This document shows, piece by piece, positions 53,150 through 64,000 of a stretch of 64,000 nucleotides of DNA. Origin of the DNA: Leptospira kmetyi serovar Malaysia str. Bejo-Iso9 (lineage in GTDB: Bacteria; Spirochaetota; Leptospiria; Leptospirales; Leptospiraceae); assembly GCF_000243735.2 (NCBI RefSeq), contig NZ_AHMP02000001.1:149001-213000 (forward strand), written 5' to 3'. The notes under the pieces were generated by a model. The model ran no database searches. It saw nothing but the letters and a program-made list of their open reading frames with translations, and was not told where the DNA came from. The position numbers and the translations under genes were made by a program. The stretch's first letter is position 1. The number at the start of each line of letters is the position of its first letter.

Positions 53150-54142
53150 TTGAAATCAAAAATAACCCTTCTCGTATTCTTCTTTCTTTTGCCGATTCTA
53201 AGCGGTTGTGCGGAACTGCAGACGTTAAAAGGAAAGATCAAAACCCCCGAAATTTCCTTTGAAAAAGTGGAAATCGCCGAAATCACTCTCGAAGATATCA
53301 AACTCATCATTCAAACCGAAGTTAAAAATCCGTATCCGATCGATCTTCCCGCTTCCAGTTTGAATTTGGACGTTAAGATCGAAGGAACTCAATTCAGCAA
53401 AGTGCAACTGAAGTTGGACGCCGTGCAAGGTTCCTCCAAAAAACCGCTTCCGATCGAAGTAAAATTGAAATACTCGGATCTTGCGGCCTTGTATAAAAAG
53501 GTTCCTGGCAAAAAAGAACTTCTCATTCGTGTAGAAGGGGAAGCCGCTCTTCCGATTCCGGAGAAATATGCGATGATCGCGGGTACCGATTCCTTAAAGT
53601 TCCCGTTCCAGGATGAAAGATTGATTCCTGCGGTTCTTCCGAACATCGAAATCAGAAACTTTAAGATCATCAAACCGGACGTTGCAAAGATTACGGAATC
53701 CGCAAATAGCGAAGAACTGGCTAAGAAAGCCGTTTCGTTTTTGGACGCTCTTCTTTCACCTAAGAATAAAAAGTCGCCGGGTTCGGCTTTGAACGCCGGA
53801 TTGGACGCTCTGGATATTTCCATAGACACTCAGTTCGAACTCGTCTTAAACAACAAGGCTGCTTCCGATTTACAATTCCAAGATTTGAATTTCGAACTCT
53901 TTCTTGAAAACGATAAGTTCTTAACGGGTTCTCCCGTGAACATTACGAATAACGGTAAGGAATCCATTCTTACGATTCGTACAAGCTTTCCTTTGAAGTC
54001 GGTTTCGAACTCGATAGCAAACGCGGTTACTAAACGGAGTTCTTCTTTTCGTTTAACGGGTAAAGCCGCAGTTGTATGTCCGGGAGTTTCAAGTGATCCG
54101 ATCGGCTTTGGTTTTATGAAAGAAGGAAACTTTCGCTGGTAA
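53150..54142 (+). CDS. LEA/WHy-domain lipoprotein
   Basis: 330 residues. The signal LVFFFLLPILSGC gives a lipidated Cys at 20. It has two copies of an LEA-type-2/WHy beta domain: VEIAEITLEDIKLIIQTEVKNP then YPIDLPASSLNLDVKIEGT (about 40-85), and later LDISIDTQFELVLNNKAASD, then LNFELFLENDKFL (about 222-265). Such periplasmic or membrane-linked proteins are tied to stress tolerance. The start is TTG at 53150, supported by GGAGGA 7-12 bases upstream. Confidence 0.82.
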   Translation: MKSKITLLVFFFLLPILSGCAELQTLKGKIKTPEISFEKVEIAEITLEDIKLIIQTEVKNPYPIDLPASSLNLDVKIEGTQFSKVQLKLDAVQGSSKKPLPIEVKLKYSDLAALYKKVPGKKELLIRVEGEAALPIPEKYAMIAGTDSLKFPFQDERLIPAVLPNIEIRNFKIIKPDVAKITESANSEELAKKAVSFLDALLSPKNKKSPGSALNAGLDALDISIDTQFELVLNNKAASDLQFQDLNFELFLENDKFLTGSPVNITNNGKESILTIRTSFPLKSVSNSIANAVTKRSSSFRLTGKAAVVCPGVSSDPIGFGFMKEGNFRW

Positions 54143-54155
54143 GTAAATGATTACA

Positions 54156-54200
54156 TCGGATGTACTTGCGATGCTTACAAATACATCCGAGAAATTCTTT
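54156..54200 (+). terminator. Rho-independent terminator after the LEA lipoprotein gene
   Basis: TCGGATGTA (54156-54164) and TACATCCGA (54182-54190) form an exact 9-bp stem with a 17-base loop, followed by AAATTCTTTTTC. It begins 13 bases after the stop. Confidence 0.6.
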
Positions 54201-54291
54201 TTCGTTTCGGAAAAATGTTTTCAAGTTACACATATTGTGATAAGAATAGTTCCTGAATTCGGAGAATCGAAATTCTCCGGATAGGATAAAT

Positions 54292-54821
<530 letters not shown>

Positions 54822-54825
54822 GCTT

Positions 54826-54841
54826 CCTCCGGAGGCTTTTT
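54826..54841 (+). promoter_or_regulatory. Ribosome site buried in a palindrome
   Basis: CCTCCGGAGG (54826-54835) is a perfect palindrome whose right half, GGAGG (54831-54835), is an ideal Shine-Dalgarno six bases before the ATG at 54842. Folding or pairing with the CCTCC half could mask the site. A T run (TTTTT) follows, so it may also act as a weak terminator of the preceding gene. Confidence 0.4.
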
Positions 54842-55408
54842 ATGGTCCCTTTCGATCTTAGATCGAGGCTTTTATCGATTTTTACTTTTTGCTTAACGAT
54901 TGCGTTGTTTTCTTCCTGTTCTTCCGAACAGGAGAAAACACAAGAGCCGATTTCCACTCGTAAACCCGAACCGAATCCCTTTCAACTGGGGAATTCCAAG
55001 TTTAAGAGCGGAGAATATTTGGAAGCGATCGAGTTTTATTCAAGGGATCTGGACGTTAATCCGGACAACCCCGTTTCTCTCAACAACAGAGGACTTGCAA
55101 AGAGCAAATCCGGAAACGAAGCGGGTGCGATCGCCGATTACAGCCAAGCCATTGAAAAACGGGAAGACTACGCCACGGCTTACAACAACCGGGGTTTCGC
55201 AAAAATTAAAACCTCCGATTATCAAGGAGCGATCGAAGATCTTTCTTCCGCGATCCGATTGAGACCGACTTATACGAACGCCCTGAACAACCGAGCGGTC
55301 GCAAACTGGGCGATCAAAGAAAAACAAAAGGCGTGCGCGGATTGGAAGACTGCAGAGATCATAGGCCATAAAGAAGCGGAAAATTCGTTCGAGAAATTCT
55401 GCAATTGA
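54842..55408 (+). CDS. TPR-repeat lipoprotein
   Basis: 188 residues. The signal FTFCLTIALFSSC gives a lipidated Cys near residue 25. Three to four tetratricopeptide repeats follow (about 50-165): GNSKFKSGEYLEAIEFYSRD, PVSLNNRGLAKSKSGNEAGA, ATAYNNRGFAKIKTSDYQGA and NALNNRAVANWAIKEKQKAC. TPR lipoproteins scaffold protein complexes at the outer membrane; the partner is unknown. Confidence 0.88.
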   Translation: MVPFDLRSRLLSIFTFCLTIALFSSCSSEQEKTQEPISTRKPEPNPFQLGNSKFKSGEYLEAIEFYSRDLDVNPDNPVSLNNRGLAKSKSGNEAGAIADYSQAIEKREDYATAYNNRGFAKIKTSDYQGAIEDLSSAIRLRPTYTNALNNRAVANWAIKEKQKACADWKTAEIIGHKEAENSFEKFCN

Positions 55409-55482
55409 AGAACTCCGGGAATCGCTTGCCGGGGAAAGAGGCTCTAAAAGACTAACCGAAGACTCTTTTCCCGGAACTCGGA

Positions 55483-56964
<1,482 letters not shown>

Positions 56965-57008
56965 ATTCTTACTTGAGTTCGCACGACGATCTCTGAAAGC
57001 ATGGGCCT

Positions 57009-57755
57009 ATGAGTTTCAGAGATCATTTTTCCTCCCATTCCTCTTCTTACTCCGAATTTCGCCCGGGTTATCCCGATGAACTTTTTTCTTATCTCAAAAG
57101 TCTCGTTCCGAACGGAAACGTCGTTTGGGATTGCGGAACCGGAACCGGTCAAGCCGCCGTTTCTCTCGGAGAAGTTTTTCAAAAAGTCATAGCGACCGAT
57201 CCGAGCGCGAATCAGATTTCCAGCGCGGAGCCGCACAAAAACGTAGAATATCGAGTTTGTAAGGCGGAGAATTCTACATTAGAAAATCATGAAGTGGATT
57301 TGATCACGGTCGCACAGGCGTTTCACTGGTTCGATTTCGAACCCTTTTATAAGGAAGCGATCCGAGTCGGGAAGAAAGGCGGAATTCTCGCGATCTGGGG
57401 CTATAACATGCACAGAATCACGCCGTCCGTGGACGGGCTCGTGGACAAACTCTACGGAGAAATCGTAGATTCGTATTGGCCTCCCGAAAGAAGATACGTC
57501 GAAGAAGAATACAAATCGATCGCCTTTCCGTTCGAAACGATCACGCCGCCCTACTTCGCTATGAAGGAAGAATGGACCGTGGAACACGTGTTAGGTTATT
57601 TGCGGACCTGGTCCAGCGTTCAGAAATACATTCAAAAAAACGAATCCGATCCGGTTCTACTCGTGGAAAAGGAAATCCGAAACGCTTGGGGTTCCGTCTC
57701 TTCCAGAACCGTGGAATGGCCTTTGTTCTTTAAGATCGGAAGGCTTCCGGGTTGA
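57009..57755 (+). CDS. Class I SAM-dependent methyltransferase
   Basis: 248 residues. Motif I is VVWDCGTGTGQAAVSLG (about 38-54), then VIATDPSANQI (Asp that binds ribose), VDLITVAQAFHWFDFEPFYK (motif IV region) and GGILAIWGYNMHRI. The AQAFHWFD pattern is typical of YcgJ/trans-aconitate-methyltransferase-like small-molecule enzymes. Substrate unknown. The stop overlaps the chrA start (TTGA), so translation is coupled. Confidence 0.88.
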   Translation: MSFRDHFSSHSSSYSEFRPGYPDELFSYLKSLVPNGNVVWDCGTGTGQAAVSLGEVFQKVIATDPSANQISSAEPHKNVEYRVCKAENSTLENHEVDLITVAQAFHWFDFEPFYKEAIRVGKKGGILAIWGYNMHRITPSVDGLVDKLYGEIVDSYWPPERRYVEEEYKSIAFPFETITPPYFAMKEEWTVEHVLGYLRTWSSVQKYIQKNESDPVLLVEKEIRNAWGSVSSRTVEWPLFFKIGRLPG

Positions 57756-59152
57756 TTCCTTCCTTCGGAGAAGCGCTTCGATTTTGGTTTCAGCTCGGTT
57801 GGTCCAGTTTCGGCGGTCCCGCGGGACAGATCGGCCTGATGCACAAAACCCTTGTGGAGGAAAAGAAGTGGATCTCCGAAGATAAGTTTTCCCACGCTCT
57901 CAGTTATTGTATGATTCTTCCGGGACCGGAGGCTCAACAACTCGCAACCTATCTCGGTTGGATTTTGCACGGGGTTAAGGGAGGAATTTTCGCGGGTCTT
58001 TTGTTCGTTTTTCCGTCCGTTGCGATCTTTATCTTAATTAGTATATTCTACTTTTCTTATGGAACTGTTCCGTATGTGATTTCGTTTTTAAACGGGGTCA
58101 AACCGGCGATTCTCGCCGTGATTCTTTTGGCGTTCGGGAATCTCGTTCGGAAAAGTCTGAAATCCGACGGACAAATTCTTTGTTTTGCGTTATCCGCAAT
58201 CGGAATCTTATTTTTTGAAATTTCCTATCCGTATCTTCTTTTGGCCTCGGCGTTGTTCGGCGCGATCGCTTTTCGTTTCGGCAGAAAGAAATCAAAATCG
58301 AATTCGGATGCGAACTCGGACTTTGCGGAAACCTCCGATCCAAAAACGGAAAGCCCGAAAACAAGGGAAACGATGGAAACCGGAACCTCCGCCTCGGAAC
58401 GAATCGATCTTCAAACCTCGTTCGACGAAGAACGCGAAAAAAGTTCCGAACTTTTAAAAAACCTAGGACGAACCGGAAGCGTCGGTTTGATTCTTTGGGC
58501 CGCTCCGTTTTTGGGAATATTATTCTTTTTGAAAGTGGAATTCGTTTTCTGGAAGGATTTGATCTTGTTTTTCACCAAGACCGCCTTTCTCACGTTCGGC
58601 GGCGCGTACGCCATTCTCCCTTCGGTCGCGGAATTCGCGACAAAACAAGCGCGATGGATATCGACGAACGAAATGTTGGACGCGCTCGCTTTCGGCGAAA
58701 GCACGCCGGGACCTCTCGTGATGGTTTTGACCTTCGTCGGATTTTTAGCGGGAGCTCACCGGTTCGGCGGAATCGGCTCCGGTTTGTTCGGACTTTTTTT
58801 AACGGCTTATTATACGTTTCTTCCTTCTTTCGTTTTGATCTTGGGAGGAGCGAGCCTTGTCGAAAAGACGCAAGAATCGGAATGGATTCGAGTTTGTTTT
58901 CGTTACGTGACCGCCTGCGTATGCGCGGTGATTCTTTATCTCGGAGTTTATTTCGCCAAATCCATTCTGATTCTTCCGCAAACGTCCGCGGCGGATTGGA
59001 TTCGAAACCCGATCGGAACGACACATTGGCTTTCTTTATTCTGGACGATCCTTTGTGTCGTATTCCTCAAGTTTAAAAAAGAATATTCGATTTTTATGAT
59101 ATTCTCAAGCGGCTTTTTGTTTCTCGGAATCGAAACGTTTTTTCATTTGTGA
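57752..59152 (+). CDS. chrA: Chromate-transport (CHR) family protein
   Basis: 466 residues with two CHR domains. The first half (about 1-170) starts GEALRFWFQLGWSSFGGPAG (the FGGP signature) and MILPGPEAQQLATYLG; the second (about 250-460) has KTAFLTFGGAYAILPSV and LAFGESTPGPLVMVLTFVG. Between them is a charged Ser/Thr/Glu-rich cytoplasmic linker (about 178-240). ChrA exports chromate in resistant bacteria; the native substrate here is uncertain. It begins with TTG and its end overlaps the end of the convergent cyclase gene by 10 bases. Confidence 0.9.
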   Translation: MIPSFGEALRFWFQLGWSSFGGPAGQIGLMHKTLVEEKKWISEDKFSHALSYCMILPGPEAQQLATYLGWILHGVKGGIFAGLLFVFPSVAIFILISIFYFSYGTVPYVISFLNGVKPAILAVILLAFGNLVRKSLKSDGQILCFALSAIGILFFEISYPYLLLASALFGAIAFRFGRKKSKSNSDANSDFAETSDPKTESPKTRETMETGTSASERIDLQTSFDEEREKSSELLKNLGRTGSVGLILWAAPFLGILFFLKVEFVFWKDLILFFTKTAFLTFGGAYAILPSVAEFATKQARWISTNEMLDALAFGESTPGPLVMVLTFVGFLAGAHRFGGIGSGLFGLFLTAYYTFLPSFVLILGGASLVEKTQESEWIRVCFRYVTACVCAVILYLGVYFAKSILILPQTSAADWIRNPIGTTHWLSLFWTILCVVFLKFKKEYSIFMIFSSGFLFLGIETFFHL

Positions 59153-62082
59153 GTTCTGGTATAAACCCCGTCCCAGGTTTTTTCCGGGGGATTGTGTTTG
59201 TATTCCTCGCAACGTTCGATCAAAAGAACCGCGGCTTTGTCCCTGCTACCTCTCGTGATCTGCGAACTTTCGAGAAGTTCCTGCGCTAAGGACCATTCTC
59301 GGTTGAGATACGCTTCGAATCCTTTGGAGAATTCCAAAACGGACGCTTCCAGTCTTTCGGACACGTTATCCGGTCTTCCGATCAATTCGTAAAGTCGAAC
59401 GGGTTCGTTCTTCCCTTTGACCCGGACCACGTCCAACAATCTCGTAAAAAATTCGTCCTTGATCTCGTGTTGAACCGCTTCGCTCACGAGAATGCTTACG
59501 CCGTAATCTTTTCCAGCCGCTTCGAGTCTTGCAGCGAGGTTGACCGTATCCCCCATCATCGTATAAGCCGAAATGGAATCGGTTCCCATAAAACCCACCT
59601 TTGCAAGTCCGGTGTTGAGTCCGATCCGAATCTGCATTTCCTGAGCCTCGGGGATGTAAGCCTTTTTGGCCTTCCATTCCTGTCTGAGTTTTTCGAGGGT
59701 TTCGATCATTTCCACCGAAGCGGCAGCCGCCTTAAGACAGTGTTTGTCCACTTCCACGGGAGCGTTGAAGATTCCCACGATCGCGTCCCCGATGTATTTG
59801 TCCAAAACACCCTCGTGTTTTTTCAGAATCAAGGTCATCGCGGATAGGTATTCGTTTAACAAAGACGCTAATTCGACGGAAGTTAACTTTTCGCTAATAT
59901 TCGAAAAACCTGCTACGTCCGAAAAGAACGCGGTGATTCTTTTTTCGCTTCCTCGTTTGAGGGCGGCGAGATCCACCATCGCTTCGCTGACTACGACCGG
60001 ATCGATCATGGTCCCGAGAATATTTTTGATCTTTTCTCTTTCCTTAAGACCGGTCACCATCGAGTTCAAAGCGACCGTAAGAGTCCCGAGTTCGTCCTTT
60101 CCGCCTTGTTCGAACTGAACTTCCAGATTTCCCTGACCGACTTCCCTCGCGTGAAAGATGATCCGTTTGATCTTTTGAACCACGAATCCGGAAATCAAAA
60201 CCGCAAAAACGATCGCGGCCAAACAAATCAAAAGCGCGGTTCCGATCGCGGAATTCTTATTCTTCTGAATCATCTCGAGACCTTCGGTGCGGTCCACGAT
60301 CGTTCTGGAAATTCCGGAAAGGTTTATGGAAAGAATCGCGGAGCTGACCTCGTCTCCCGAATCTCCGAGAAGAGGTTTGGAATCCAGATTCCAAAGAATC
60401 TCCTCCGCCTCTCCTCTCGAGTTCGCTATGATTCCGTACGGAATCAGTTTTTTCAACTGAGGAGTCGGAGTTTCGCTTTTGCCCGAGTAAATCCATTCTC
60501 GGATCGCGTCCCATCTTTCCTTGGAAAGATTTTGTTCCTTCGGATCTCTCAGATAATCGGAATAATTACCCGAACTTTGACTGAAGCGCAGGACGATCAG
60601 ATCCTCCAAACCCGCGTTTCTAAGCTCGCCTAACGCGTCTATCAGAACGTCGGTTTCGCTCTGAATCGGAAAAGCGACCCTGGTTTTTACGGGATGTTTT
60701 TGTTTTAAGACCTTGAGTTTTTGCGCGGCCTCGACGAAATCCTTTTTATCTTCGGAGAATTCGTTGCGGAACGTTTCGAACTGCGCGTCCCTTTCCTGGA
60801 TCAGTTTCGCATAACGTGCATAAAGATCCCGAAACGTTTTATCCTGAAAGGGAGGAACCGGAGGTTTTTTGTCCTTGAGTTCCTGGATTCTTTTTTTCAA
60901 CGGAACGACCAAGTCGCGGATCTGGGCCGCAAAATTCGCGTCCTGTTGCAGATAACGTTTCGCGAAGTCCGGCAATTCCTCGCGGAGACGATTGGCTCTT
61001 TCGGTCGAACTTTGATTTCTAAAAATCGGAGAATACAACGTCTGCAATTCCATCGCTCCGATCGTGTATGAATTCTGATCCGTATTCTGAGAAAAATCCA
61101 AGGAAAGAATTTTGGAAAAGGAATCCTTTAGGTTCGAGTCGATGTCGCGGAGAAATATGTTCGAATTGATCGAAACGTCCTGTTTGAAAATTTTCGTATC
61201 GAAAGAGGGAGTAAGATTCTCCTTGATCTGATTGGAAATCACGGGAAAGGTCTGGATTCTATACTGGGACATGTTGAGTCCGAGTTCCTCGATCTTTCTA
61301 TGTTGTTTCGGAAGGGACAACTCGAGAATGGAATGGTCCAGATGATTTCTGGCCTTTTCGATTCCGTTCTTTAAGTGATCCATTCCGTGTTCCGCGTCTT
61401 GTTTGTCCTTTTCCGAACTTTTTTCCTGAGAATGAAGTTCGTCCCATCTTTGTTTTTGTTCGTTTAAGTCCGCTTCCAAAACGGCGACTTGATGCGCCAT
61501 ATTTTTGAGTTTTGTGTACATCGCGTCGGAGATCGCAAGCCCGTTCGGGTCCTTCAGTAAAAACTTGGTGTTCTTTTCGAGTTCTTCGATGTCCGCCTTG
61601 GAAAGATAAACGGAATAATACGTGTCCTTAATGGACGACTTACGTTCCTTTCCCAAAACTCCGAAAAGTTTCGTCTTAAATCCGAAAAAGCTGACCTCTT
61701 TTGTTTCTTGAGTCACGACCCTCGTTCTGTATTTACGAAGGGCCTGGCTTTGACGTTTTACCCGTTCCCGAAAGGATTCGACCCGGATCAAACTGCTCGA
61801 AAGATTCTCCAGTTCGAGAACCAAACTCGAGATATAATGTCTGGAAATTGCGGCTTCTTTTTCGTAACTTTGCGTAAGAATTTCCGTCTGTTGATGAACG
61901 TCGATGGCGGAAAGAATCATCACCGTAAGAGCGATCAAGGCTCCGGTAAAAAGCGCGAGTTTTGCCCGGATTCCAAGGTAAAAAAGATTTTTAAGATTTA
62001 TAAAAAATCCGAATCTCTTCTTCAATAGTTCGCCGAGAACGCCCGTTTTAGATTCTTCTGATTGGATCGGATCTGTAGCCAC
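59143..62082 (-). CDS. Large membrane class III adenylate/guanylate cyclase
   Basis: 979 residues. A first membrane helix (about 38-62), a very large periplasmic or outside domain (about 65-610) rich in Lys, Glu and Gln with long coiled-coil runs (QKQRWDELHSQEKSSEKDKQ), a second membrane helix (about 618-640), a HAMP domain (about 642-695), and a class III cyclase domain (about 715-900) with TAFFSDVAGFS, KYIGDAIVGIF and TMMGDTVNLAARLEAAGKDY. The C-terminal 70 residues form a helical tail. The signal is unknown. Confidence 0.9.
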   Translation of the reverse strand: MATDPIQSEESKTGVLGELLKKRFGFFINLKNLFYLGIRAKLALFTGALIALTVMILSAIDVHQQTEILTQSYEKEAAISRHYISSLVLELENLSSSLIRVESFRERVKRQSQALRKYRTRVVTQETKEVSFFGFKTKLFGVLGKERKSSIKDTYYSVYLSKADIEELEKNTKFLLKDPNGLAISDAMYTKLKNMAHQVAVLEADLNEQKQRWDELHSQEKSSEKDKQDAEHGMDHLKNGIEKARNHLDHSILELSLPKQHRKIEELGLNMSQYRIQTFPVISNQIKENLTPSFDTKIFKQDVSINSNIFLRDIDSNLKDSFSKILSLDFSQNTDQNSYTIGAMELQTLYSPIFRNQSSTERANRLREELPDFAKRYLQQDANFAAQIRDLVVPLKKRIQELKDKKPPVPPFQDKTFRDLYARYAKLIQERDAQFETFRNEFSEDKKDFVEAAQKLKVLKQKHPVKTRVAFPIQSETDVLIDALGELRNAGLEDLIVLRFSQSSGNYSDYLRDPKEQNLSKERWDAIREWIYSGKSETPTPQLKKLIPYGIIANSRGEAEEILWNLDSKPLLGDSGDEVSSAILSINLSGISRTIVDRTEGLEMIQKNKNSAIGTALLICLAAIVFAVLISGFVVQKIKRIIFHAREVGQGNLEVQFEQGGKDELGTLTVALNSMVTGLKEREKIKNILGTMIDPVVVSEAMVDLAALKRGSEKRITAFFSDVAGFSNISEKLTSVELASLLNEYLSAMTLILKKHEGVLDKYIGDAIVGIFNAPVEVDKHCLKAAAASVEMIETLEKLRQEWKAKKAYIPEAQEMQIRIGLNTGLAKVGFMGTDSISAYTMMGDTVNLAARLEAAGKDYGVSILVSEAVQHEIKDEFFTRLLDVVRVKGKNEPVRLYELIGRPDNVSERLEASVLEFSKGFEAYLNREWSLAQELLESSQITRGSRDKAAVLLIERCEEYKHNPPEKTWDGVYTRTHK

Positions 62083-62249
62083 CTGCGGTTCCTTTTTTTA
62101 AGTCTGCTCCAGCCATTTTGGAAAATAACCGATGTGAGAGTCACGAAATTAAAATTCGAGTATAATGAATTTTCCGAGTTCGGTAAATCCGATTTTTAGA
62201 AAATAATTTCTTTTCGAAAATCTTTGACAAATCCTTTGGAGGACTCAAC

Positions 62250-63998
62250 TTGTTCCGAATGCGAAATCCCGTTCGAATGAAATTTCCGCTTTTTATTTTC
62301 GGAATATTCCTTTCCGTTCATTCGTTATTCGCTCTTGATCCCGCGGTGATCGTCAAACCCGAGTTCCCCGGTAAACAACCTCTTATCAAATCCGTTTATC
62401 TGATACGGGATCCGGAATCCCGTTATCTTCCCGAGAATTTTTTCAACGATCTCGAAAACATTCCGGTTCGAGAGATTCAAAACTCCACCTTCGGTTTCGG
62501 ATACGATCCGGTTCCGTATTGGCTGGTTTTCGACGTGGAAACTCCGGAGAAAGTAAATCAAGAATTCTCCCTCGCCTTACACTATCCTCATTTGGATCAG
62601 GTCGATCTTTACTATCAAACCTCGGCGGGACTCAAGGGAGAATATAAAACCGGAGACTCGCTTCCGTTTCGTTCCAGACCGATCGAAAACAAATTGTTCG
62701 TGTTTCCTCTGCCGATCTCTAACAAGGGTAAGGCGAGAATTTTGGTTCGGGTGTTTTCGGAAGGCGCTCTCAGTTTGTCCATGACCCTCTACGAGAACAA
62801 GGAAAGAATCCGCGAAACGAAGGTGGAACTCGCCAAAGATTCGGCCTTTTTCGGCGCGTTAGCCGTAATGGCGCTCTTCAACCTGTTTCTTTACGTCGGA
62901 ATCCGCGAACGATATTTACTATATTATTCTTTTTTAATTCTCGCTGTGCTTCTGCATCAGATGATCCTTCCGGGATACGCGTTCGAATGGTTTTTTCAAA
63001 ATCAGCCGATCTTTATCAATCAGCTTCATTTGGAAGCGATCGCCCTGATGATGATCTTTATGGCCTTGTTTCTCGCTTCGTATCTGGATACGAAAAAGAA
63101 TTATTCCCTTCTCAATCTGTTTTTAAAAGCGTCCCTTTGGGCCGGGGTCGCCTTGGGATTTTTGATTCCGATTCTTCCCGGACGTTATCTGATTCCGTTC
63201 ACTTCTTTGTTTCCTCTTTTGCAGATGACCGTGATCTTTTTGATTTCCTTTTTCAGGGCGATCAAAGGGGATCGTAAGGCGATCATCTTTTTAACGGCTT
63301 GGTTCTTCACTCTTTCGGGAGGAATCATCTTCGCACTGAGTCGATTCGGATTCTTTTTAAAGGACGCGCCCGCGATTCCGTTTTTACAAACGGGGATCAT
63401 TCTCAGCGTGTTGTTTTTATCTCTCGCGCTTTCGGAAAGGATACGAACGATTCGAAAGGAAAAAGAGGAAATCGAAGAATACGCTGGCAAACTCGAAGAA
63501 CTTTCGTATATGGATCCTCTCACTCGGATTTTCAATCGGAGATATTTCGACGAACAAATCCGGATGGCGTGGAGCCGTTCTTCGAGACACCATTCTCCCC
63601 TTTCCCTTCTGATGATCGACGTGGATTTTTTCAAACAGTTCAACGATACGTACGGTCACGTGGAAGGAGATCGCGCCTTGATCCGGGTAGCAAGGGAGAT
63701 CCGCGCGAGTCTGAGAAGATCGCATGATATGGTCACTCGATACGGCGGGGAAGAATTCGCGGTGATCCTTCCCGACACTCCGATCGACGGGGCGGTCGTT
63801 GTCGCATTAAATATTCTCGAGAAAATCGAAGCGATGGAACTCACGCATATCAAAAGTCCGTTCGCGAAGATTACGGTTTCGATCGGGATCGCGTGCACCG
63901 TGGAATCGGACGCGGCTTCGGTTCAGGATTTGATTTCCATCTCGGATCGCAATCTATACGAGGCGAAATCCTCGGGAAGGAACCGAATCCAACACTAA
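62250..63998 (+). CDS. 7TMR-DISM diguanylate cyclase
   Basis: 582 residues. TTG at 62250 is supported by GGAGG 7-11 bases upstream. A signal region (FPLFIFGIFLSVHSLFAL) is followed by a 7TMR-DISM periplasmic domain (about 30-195), seven membrane helices (about 197-395), a coiled coil (RKEKEEIEEYAGKLEELS) and a GGDEF domain (about 415-582). The active site is TRYGGEEFAVILPD, with an inhibitory RxxD (RSHD) five residues before it, and LMIDVDFFKQFNDTYGH. It should make c-di-GMP with feedback inhibition. Confidence 0.93.
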   Translation: MFRMRNPVRMKFPLFIFGIFLSVHSLFALDPAVIVKPEFPGKQPLIKSVYLIRDPESRYLPENFFNDLENIPVREIQNSTFGFGYDPVPYWLVFDVETPEKVNQEFSLALHYPHLDQVDLYYQTSAGLKGEYKTGDSLPFRSRPIENKLFVFPLPISNKGKARILVRVFSEGALSLSMTLYENKERIRETKVELAKDSAFFGALAVMALFNLFLYVGIRERYLLYYSFLILAVLLHQMILPGYAFEWFFQNQPIFINQLHLEAIALMMIFMALFLASYLDTKKNYSLLNLFLKASLWAGVALGFLIPILPGRYLIPFTSLFPLLQMTVIFLISFFRAIKGDRKAIIFLTAWFFTLSGGIIFALSRFGFFLKDAPAIPFLQTGIILSVLFLSLALSERIRTIRKEKEEIEEYAGKLEELSYMDPLTRIFNRRYFDEQIRMAWSRSSRHHSPLSLLMIDVDFFKQFNDTYGHVEGDRALIRVAREIRASLRRSHDMVTRYGGEEFAVILPDTPIDGAVVVALNILEKIEAMELTHIKSPFAKITVSIGIACTVESDAASVQDLISISDRNLYEAKSSGRNRIQH

Positions 63999-64000
63999 AG

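Overview
The window is spirochaete DNA, almost certainly a Leptospira chromosome. It has a Leptospira-type DUF1564 gene, many lipoproteins with loose spirochaetal lipoboxes (GNC, FNC, FHC), several 7TMR-DISM receptors, a eukaryote-type UDP-glucose pyrophosphorylase, and coding DNA of moderate GC with frequent TTG and GTG starts. The species cannot be named from sequence alone. No rRNA, tRNA, CRISPR array, insertion sequence or prophage was seen.

Layout. 1-7.1 kb: end of a ferritin-like gene, YhhN and TerC membrane proteins, then a mutA-mutB-meaB operon for B12-dependent methylmalonyl-CoA mutase and its GTPase chaperone. 7.28-13.6 kb: one long unidirectional cluster of four lipoproteins, a TonB-dependent receptor, ExbB, ExbD and TonB, behind a promoter overlapped by two tandem palindromes. 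It looks like a dedicated outer-membrane import system of unknown substrate. 13.7-16.6 kb: a secreted protein and a papain-like protease with fibronectin-III-like repeats. 16.7-20 kb: an EAL protein and UDP-glucose pyrophosphorylase. 20-22 kb: an odd alpha/beta-hydrolase with a histone-H1-like tail, and an AT-rich SIR2/AbiH-like gene that looks acquired. 22-29 kb: FlgO-like lipoprotein, a 7TM receptor with an RsbW-type ATPase, TraB, CheD, HDOD, shikimate kinase and a Xer-type recombinase. 29-35 kb: GPH transporter, SDR, MBL hydrolase and a 7TM adenylate cyclase. 35-44.6 kb: Bcp, M61 peptidase, DUF1564, SDR, argB, a GAF-GAF-PP2C phosphatase, phosphofructokinase and a secreted protein.

44.7-51.6 kb is a methionine-cycle operon read leftward: a SahR-like ArsR-methyltransferase regulator, ahcY, a 7Fe-type ferredoxin, metH and a small Cys-motif protein. 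Its promoter spacer is filled by a perfect 20-bp palindrome. Divergent from it is a TetR regulator and acyl-CoA thioesterase, whose promoter carries a GACCAGTC operator core. 53-64 kb: an LEA-type lipoprotein, an HTH-like protein, a TPR lipoprotein, polysaccharide deacetylase, methyltransferase, ChrA, a 979-residue membrane cyclase and a 7TM diguanylate cyclase.

Two themes stand out. One is B12 and C1 metabolism (mutA/mutB/meaB and metH/ahcY). The other is dense signalling: two nucleotide cyclases, one GGDEF, one EAL, a PP2C phosphatase and an RsbW-type kinase, with one 7TMR-DISM input module reused on three different outputs.
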